DNA from: Pseudomonas sp. ANT_J12
GTDB taxonomy: Bacteria > Pseudomonadota > Gammaproteobacteria > Pseudomonadales > Pseudomonadaceae
Length of the DNA: 64,000 nucleotides
Reading direction: 5' to 3'
Assembly: GCF_008370045.1 (NCBI RefSeq)
Contig: NZ_VOBN01000020.1
Span: 1-64,000, forward strand
Below the pieces are notes generated by a model, which made no database searches, was not told the DNA's origin, and saw only the letters and a list, made by a program, of their open reading frames with translations. The stretch's first letter is position 1, and each line of letters begins with the position of its first letter. Of the stretch, positions 59,893-64,000 are shown piece after piece. Both the position numbers and the translations under genes were made by a program.

Positions 59893-61785
59893 TTACTTTT
59901 GCGCCGTCTTGCTATCCCAACTCGGAATCTTGAACACCCAGAACGACCCGCCCTGAGCCACCGGTTTGGTCAGCTCCGCCATGTCGCCGCCCCACAACGG
60001 CACCGCGCCGCCGTAGCCGACGGTCACGCCGACGTATTGCTCGCCGTCCTGTTCCCAGGTGATCGGCGGCGAGACGATGCCGCTGCCGGTCTGGAACTTC
60101 CACAGCTCCTCGCCGGTTTTCGCGTCAAATGCCTTGAAGAAACCATCGCCCGTGCCGGTGAACACCAGGTTGCCCTTGGTCGCCAACACCCCGGCCCAGA
60201 GCGGCAGGGCTTCCTTGTGCTCCCAGACCACTTTGCCGGTGGTGGGGTTCATGGCGCGCAGGGTGCCGACGTGATCGTCATACATGCGTTTGATGCGGAA
60301 ACCCATGCCCAGGTAGGCCGAGCCTTTCTTGTAGTTGACCTCTTCGGTCCAGTATTCCTCTTTCCACTGGTTGCCCGGGATGTAGAACAAACCGGTGTCC
60401 TGGCTGTAGGCCATGGGGTTCCAGTTCTTGCCACCGAGGAACGGCGGCGAGACTTCCACGGATTTGCCCTTGGTTTCCCCCGGCAACGGTTTGGCTGGAC
60501 GCTGGCCCGGATTTTCGACAGGTTTGCCGGTTTTCAGATCGATGTGGCTGGCCCAACTGATGTTGTCGACGAAGGGGAACGCGTTCTGCAATTTGCCGTT
60601 GTTGCGGTCCACCACATAGAAGAAACCGTTGCGGTCGGCGTGGCCGGTGGCCTTGATCACTTTGCCGTCCTTGTCCTTGTAGTCGAACAGCACCAGCTCG
60701 TTGTTGCCGGAGAAATCCCAGGCATCGTTCGGGGTGTGCTGGTAGAACCATTTCACCTCGCCGGTGCTCGGGTCGACGCCGACCTGGCCCGAGGTGTAGA
60801 GGCTGTCGAAGTCGTGAGGGTTGCCGTCCTTGGAGGTGCGGGCCCAGGTGTTCCACGGGCCGGGGTTGCCGGCGCCGACGATGAGGGTGTTGGTTTCGGG
60901 ATCGAAACTCGCGCTCTGCCAAGGCGCGCCGCCGCCGTGGCTCCAGGCCTCGACCTTGCCGGTTTCGGTGGTCGGATCATCCGGCCAGGACGGCGCCTTG
61001 ACGTCGCCGGTGGGGGTGCTGTCCTTGCCGTTCAAGCGGCCCATGTGACCTTCGACAAAGGGCCGCATCCAGACTTCTTCGCCGGTGTCGGGGTCGCGGG
61101 CAAACAACTGGCCGACCACGCCGAATTCATCGCCGGAGCTGCCATGGATCAGCAGCACCTTGCCGGTGACTTTGTCTTTGATCAGCACTGGCGCGCCGGT
61201 CATGTTGTAGCCGGCGGCGTGGTCGCCGAATTTCTTGTTCCACACCACTTTGCCGGTGTTCTTGTCGAGGGCGATCAGCCGCGCATCGAGGGTGCCGAAA
61301 TAGATCTTGTCGCCATAAATGGCTGCCCCGCGATTGACCACATCGCAGCACGGACGAATGTTGTCCGGCAGGCGATGGTTGTAGGTCCACAGGCGCTTGC
61401 CGGTCTTGGCGTCGAGGGCGAATACCCGCGAGTAGGAACCGGTGACGTAGACCACACCGTCGCTGACGATGGCCTGGGATTCCTGGCCGCGCTGCTTCTC
61501 ATCGCCGAACGAGTAGGACCAGGCCGGGGTCAGCTTGAACACGTTCTTGTCGTTGACCTGGGCCAACGGGCTCCAGCGCTGGGCGTTGGTGCCCATGCCG
61601 TATTGCAGCACGTCCTTGGTGGTCAGGTGATCGTTGGCAATGTCTTCCCAGGTGACGTTGTGCGTCGGTGTGGCGGGCGCGGTCGCGGCGTGGCCGACGG
61701 TGCTCAGGGACAGGCTGCTCACCAGCACAAAGGCGCGCACGGCGAGGGTCAAAGGGGAAAGGGCGGGTAGCGATCTTATTGTCAT
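59893..61785 (-). CDS. pedE: PQQ-dependent alcohol dehydrogenase, calcium type
   Basis: The 630-residue periplasmic quinoprotein has a signal peptide (to HAA, about 34) and an eight-bladed propeller with tryptophan-docking repeats. The adjacent-Cys disulfide is in RPCCDVVNRG (about 146). The catalytic Asp is in NDAWDFSGNN (about 356). The residue two places after that Asp is Ser, not Asp; lanthanide-type PedH/XoxF enzymes carry Asp there, so this should be the Ca2+ enzyme (ExaA/PedE/QedH). It oxidises ethanol and other primary alcohols to aldehydes and passes electrons to cytochrome c. I chose the ATG at 61785, which gives the signal peptide; a longer frame to 62049 does not. Operator-like copy 4 lies 135 bp upstream. 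Confidence 0.93.
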   Translation of the reverse strand: MTIRSLPALSPLTLAVRAFVLVSSLSLSTVGHAATAPATPTHNVTWEDIANDHLTTKDVLQYGMGTNAQRWSPLAQVNDKNVFKLTPAWSYSFGDEKQRGQESQAIVSDGVVYVTGSYSRVFALDAKTGKRLWTYNHRLPDNIRPCCDVVNRGAAIYGDKIYFGTLDARLIALDKNTGKVVWNKKFGDHAAGYNMTGAPVLIKDKVTGKVLLIHGSSGDEFGVVGQLFARDPDTGEEVWMRPFVEGHMGRLNGKDSTPTGDVKAPSWPDDPTTETGKVEAWSHGGGAPWQSASFDPETNTLIVGAGNPGPWNTWARTSKDGNPHDFDSLYTSGQVGVDPSTGEVKWFYQHTPNDAWDFSGNNELVLFDYKDKDGKVIKATGHADRNGFFYVVDRNNGKLQNAFPFVDNISWASHIDLKTGKPVENPGQRPAKPLPGETKGKSVEVSPPFLGGKNWNPMAYSQDTGLFYIPGNQWKEEYWTEEVNYKKGSAYLGMGFRIKRMYDDHVGTLRAMNPTTGKVVWEHKEALPLWAGVLATKGNLVFTGTGDGFFKAFDAKTGEELWKFQTGSGIVSPPITWEQDGEQYVGVTVGYGGAVPLWGGDMAELTKPVAQGGSFWVFKIPSWDSKTAQK

Positions 61786-61919
61786 GGTTGCAGTTCCCAG
61801 TGGAGGTTTTGACCTGCACAGGGTGGTGCTCGCCGCCCCTTGGCGGATACGGAAAAAGTCCCGCTGTGGCCGGGAAGAGTTCCCGAACGGCACCTGATTT
61901 GGGTGTGCGCCACAAGCCC

Positions 61920-61933
61920 TACTACCAAGGTAC
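61920..61933. promoter_or_regulatory. Candidate PQQ-region operator, copy 4
   Basis: TACTACCAAGGTAC on this strand; on the complement GTACCTTGGTAGTA, which equals copy 3 except for the two central bases. It lies between divergent pedE (61785) and the cytochrome gene (62040). Confidence 0.6.
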
Positions 61934-62039
61934 TGGGCGGCGGCCACCAAAGCAGCATGGGGCTGGCGGGAAGTGCTTCCTAAGATGGGTGCCATAGCCT
62001 CTGCAAAGAGGTTTTGCGTGCAACCCTGAGGGCATAACA

Positions 62040-62501
62040 ATGACAACAAAACGCAACGCCTTGCTTGTTGCCGGACTGCTGGCCGGTTTCATCAGCGCAG
62101 GCCCGGTCTGGGCCCACGGCAACGTGGTGCCGCAAGCGGTGGAAACCCCGGGCCTGACCCCGATCAAGGACGCTGGCGTGCAAGTGGATGGGGACGGTTG
62201 GGCGGCGGTCAACCCGTACCGCAACTCCCCGCAGCACGATAAAGCGGTAGAGATCGGCTCTTCGGCCTACAACCAGAACTGCGCGGCGTGCCATGGGCTG
62301 GAAGCCAAGTCCGGCGGCATTGCCCCGGACCTGCGCCTGCTCGATGTCGGCGACGCCGGGGATGAATGGTTCGTCGAACGGGTGCGTCACGGCGCAGTGC
62401 GCGACGGTCGGGTGTACATGCCGAAAATGGCCGATTACCTGAGTCAGGAAGCCCTGTGGGCGGTGCGCACCTACCTGGACAGCGTGCACGTCGAGGAGTA
62501 A
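62040..62501 (+). CDS. pedF: Cytochrome c (c550, PedF type)
   Basis: The 153-residue protein has a signal peptide (to WAHG, about 24) and one heme site CAACH (about 81-85) in YNQNCAACHGLEAKSG. The axial Met is probably in VYMPKMADYL (about 124). It is the electron acceptor of the quinoprotein dehydrogenase, from which it is divergent. GAGGG precedes the ATG. The next gene follows after 3 bp. Confidence 0.9.
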   Translation: MTTKRNALLVAGLLAGFISAGPVWAHGNVVPQAVETPGLTPIKDAGVQVDGDGWAAVNPYRNSPQHDKAVEIGSSAYNQNCAACHGLEAKSGGIAPDLRLLDVGDAGDEWFVERVRHGAVRDGRVYMPKMADYLSQEALWAVRTYLDSVHVEE

Positions 62502-62504
62502 TCC

Positions 62505-63380
62505 ATGCGCCTGCTCGCGGTGTTGATCAGTGCTGTGTTGCTGTGCTGCCAGGTGGCGCAGGCGCAGGTTCGGACCTATGACCAAATGATCGCCGCCGGG
62601 GAGTTGAAGGTCGCGGTGTACAAGGACTTCGCGCCTTACAGTTTCGAAGACGCCGGCCAGCCCCGGGGCGTGGATGTCGACCTCGCCCAGGCCCTGGCCA
62701 CCGCGCTGGGGGTCAAGCTCAAGCTGATCTGGGCCCCGGCCGGCGAGAAGCTCGACGACGACCTGCGCGACTACATCTGGCGCGCCAGCCAGTTGCACGA
62801 TCAGCAACTGGCGGACCTGATGATGCGCGTGCCTTACGACCGCGACTATTCACAAAAACGCAACGAGCTCGGCGAGCTGGAAAACGACCATGTGGTGATG
62901 TTCGGCCCGTACCAGAACGAGCAATGGCAGGTCGCCTATGATCGCCGGCGTCTGCATTCGGTGGGCAGCGTCGCGGTGTTCGAGCAACACCCAATTGGCG
63001 TCGAAGTTGACAGCGTGCCCTCGTTCTACCTGACCTCGGTGTTCAACGGCATGCTCGCCGCCAAAACCCACCACTACCCCGGCGTACCCCAGGCCTTTGC
63101 CGCGATGAAGGCCGGTGAAGTCGACGCGGTCATGGCCATGCGCGGCGAGGTCGATTGGCAGGTGCATGAGGCTCACGATCCGCAAGTGGCGCTGGCGCAA
63201 AACGCCTACCCGAACATGGGCAAGCAACGCTGGGAGATCGGCATGGCGGTGCATGAAAGCAACCGGCAATTGTCCTATGCCCTGGAAGAGGCGCTGGAAG
63301 CCATGATTCGCGAGGGCTCGGTGCAAGCGATTTACGCCCGTTACGGCCTGCAATACGAAGTGCCCGAGATGTACCAATAG
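62505..63380 (+). CDS. Quinoprotein dehydrogenase-associated periplasmic binding protein
   Basis: The 291-residue protein has a signal peptide (MRLLAVLISAVLLCCQVAQA) and a type II (SBP_bac_3-like) fold: GELKVAVYKDFAPYSFEDAG, GVDVDLAQALATALGVKLKL and AMKAGEVDAVMAMRGEVDW. It is related to MoxJ/XoxJ, which help activate methanol dehydrogenase, so it may deliver something to or help mature the quinoprotein. Expected third gene after the cytochrome, as in KT2440. The next gene overlaps its stop by 1 bp. Confidence 0.88.
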   Translation: MRLLAVLISAVLLCCQVAQAQVRTYDQMIAAGELKVAVYKDFAPYSFEDAGQPRGVDVDLAQALATALGVKLKLIWAPAGEKLDDDLRDYIWRASQLHDQQLADLMMRVPYDRDYSQKRNELGELENDHVVMFGPYQNEQWQVAYDRRRLHSVGSVAVFEQHPIGVEVDSVPSFYLTSVFNGMLAAKTHHYPGVPQAFAAMKAGEVDAVMAMRGEVDWQVHEAHDPQVALAQNAYPNMGKQRWEIGMAVHESNRQLSYALEEALEAMIREGSVQAIYARYGLQYEVPEMYQ

Positions 63381-64000
63381 TGAACTGGCGCGCGCTGTAC
63401 CTGCTGGCCTGTTGGCTGCCGTTGGCCGCCCACGCGGTGGAGATCGATCCGGGCAAGGACCCGGTGCCGTCGGTGATGTGGGCGTTCTATCACAAGCAAA
63501 TGCTCGGCGATGCCCCGTTCGTATTCGATGAGCGGGTCAAGCTGCTGGCGCCGCCCTTCGCTGAAGATGCGCGCCAGGTGCCGCTGGAAATCGATGCCCG
63601 GGCGTTCAAGGGAGACGTGGTGAAAATCCTCGCCTGGGCCGAACTCAATCCGCTGCCGAAGATCGTCGACTTCCAGCCGCAGGACCGGGTGCTGCCGTGG
63701 CTGTCGATCCGCATCCGCATCGAGCAGGCCACGCCGTTGCGCGCGGCGGTGCTGACCCGTGACGGCGTGTGGCACGTCGGCTCGACCCTGATCGATGCGG
63801 CGGGCGGCGGTTGCACAGCGCCGAGCGTGGTACGCACGCAACCGGGTTGGGAAGAGCACATCGGCGAAGTGCTCGGCGGGCGTTATCCCCGTGGCGAATT
63901 CAGTCGCCTGCGCTTGCAGGTGGCGCACCCGATGGACAACGGCATGGTCAGCGGCATCCCGGAATTCTTTATCAATCATGCCGAACTGCGCGATCAAAAC
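63380..64000 (+). CDS. Quinoprotein dehydrogenase-associated SoxYZ-like carrier (cut by window end)
   Basis: A GTG at 63380, sharing its G with the preceding TAG, opens a frame with no stop to the end of the window (207 codons). It has a signal peptide (LYLLACWLPLAAHA) and a SoxY-like domain: PSVMWAFYHKQMLGDAPFVF, KGDVVKILAWAELNPLPKIV and AAGGGCTAPSVV, with one conserved Cys. A SoxZ-like part begins near the end (LRLQVAHPMDNGM). It continues beyond 64000. Function in alcohol oxidation is unknown. Confidence 0.82.
   Translation, partial: MNWRALYLLACWLPLAAHAVEIDPGKDPVPSVMWAFYHKQMLGDAPFVFDERVKLLAPPFAEDARQVPLEIDARAFKGDVVKILAWAELNPLPKIVDFQPQDRVLPWLSIRIRIEQATPLRAAVLTRDGVWHVGSTLIDAAGGGCTAPSVVRTQPGWEEHIGEVLGGRYPRGEFSRLRLQVAHPMDNGMVSGIPEFFINHAELRDQN

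Noticed and set aside
59881..61770. 629-codon open frame antisense to the PQQ alcohol dehydrogenase
   Set aside because: Shadow of the quinoprotein gene: no recognisable domain, and it covers the dehydrogenase almost exactly.
1..64000. tRNA, rRNA, prophage, transposase or integrase genes
   Set aside because: I looked along both strands by eye and found none that I could support. A covariance-model scan could still find small RNAs.

Overview
The window looks like a chromosomal segment of a Pseudomonas of the P. fluorescens type. The evidence is high GC, complete hcnABC and bkdA1A2B-lpdV clusters, a PQQ-alcohol dehydrogenase (ped/exa) region in the same gene order as I recall for P. putida KT2440, and many copies of two intergenic palindromic repeat families. 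I saw no rRNA, tRNA, insertion sequence, phage gene or CRISPR array. Most of it reads as core or soft-core metabolism rather than an island.

Layout. 0-5 kb: a membrane methyltransferase, a GlxA-type regulator divergent from an SDR, a DUF2493 protein and a Na/Pi cotransporter whose frame is cut by an in-frame amber codon. 5-10 kb: mgtA, a small unknown protein and a secreted cyclase-family protein. 10-14.4 kb: an aldehyde dehydrogenase remnant, a LysR regulator divergent from an aldo/keto reductase-SDR-SRPBCC operon, then a roughly 235-bp unit repeated three times in tandem. 14.4-18.6 kb: an OmpR/HAMP-kinase pair, two membrane proteins of unknown role and a 24-residue membrane peptide. 18.8-21.8 kb: hcnABC for hydrogen cyanide synthesis, with an RsmA-type leader motif. 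21.9-27 kb: a Kef-like antiporter, a LysR regulator, a ModA-like binding protein and an MFS transporter. 27-35.5 kb: DJ-1 protein, RcnB-like protein, diguanylate cyclase, FKBP, a dmeRF-like nickel/cobalt efflux pair, a P450 divergent from an ArsR-like regulator, and a two-gene radical-SAM/DUF4130 cassette behind a consensus LexA box.

35.6-42.5 kb: branched-chain amino acid catabolism. IlvE transaminates valine, leucine and isoleucine; BkdA1/A2/B with LpdV decarboxylates the resulting keto acids; BkdR (Lrp type) is divergent. 42.6-47.4 kb: a sulfide/persulfide module of MBL dioxygenase, BigR-type regulator, sulfide:quinone oxidoreductase and TauE exporter, followed by a porin. 47.7-64 kb: the PQQ-alcohol oxidation region. 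It holds a FIST protein with a hybrid kinase (PedS1/ErcS'-like), the LuxR regulator PedR1/AgmR, a CXXCW protein, an ABC system with beta-propeller and binding protein, PedS2/PedR2-like kinase and regulator, a pentapeptide protein, the calcium-type quinoprotein dehydrogenase, cytochrome c, a binding protein and a SoxYZ-like carrier cut by the window end.

The observations I rate highest are: a shared 14-bp operator-like motif upstream of four transcription units in the PQQ region; the SOS-box cassette of unknown function; the amber-interrupted Na/Pi transporter; and two tiny membrane-peptide genes.
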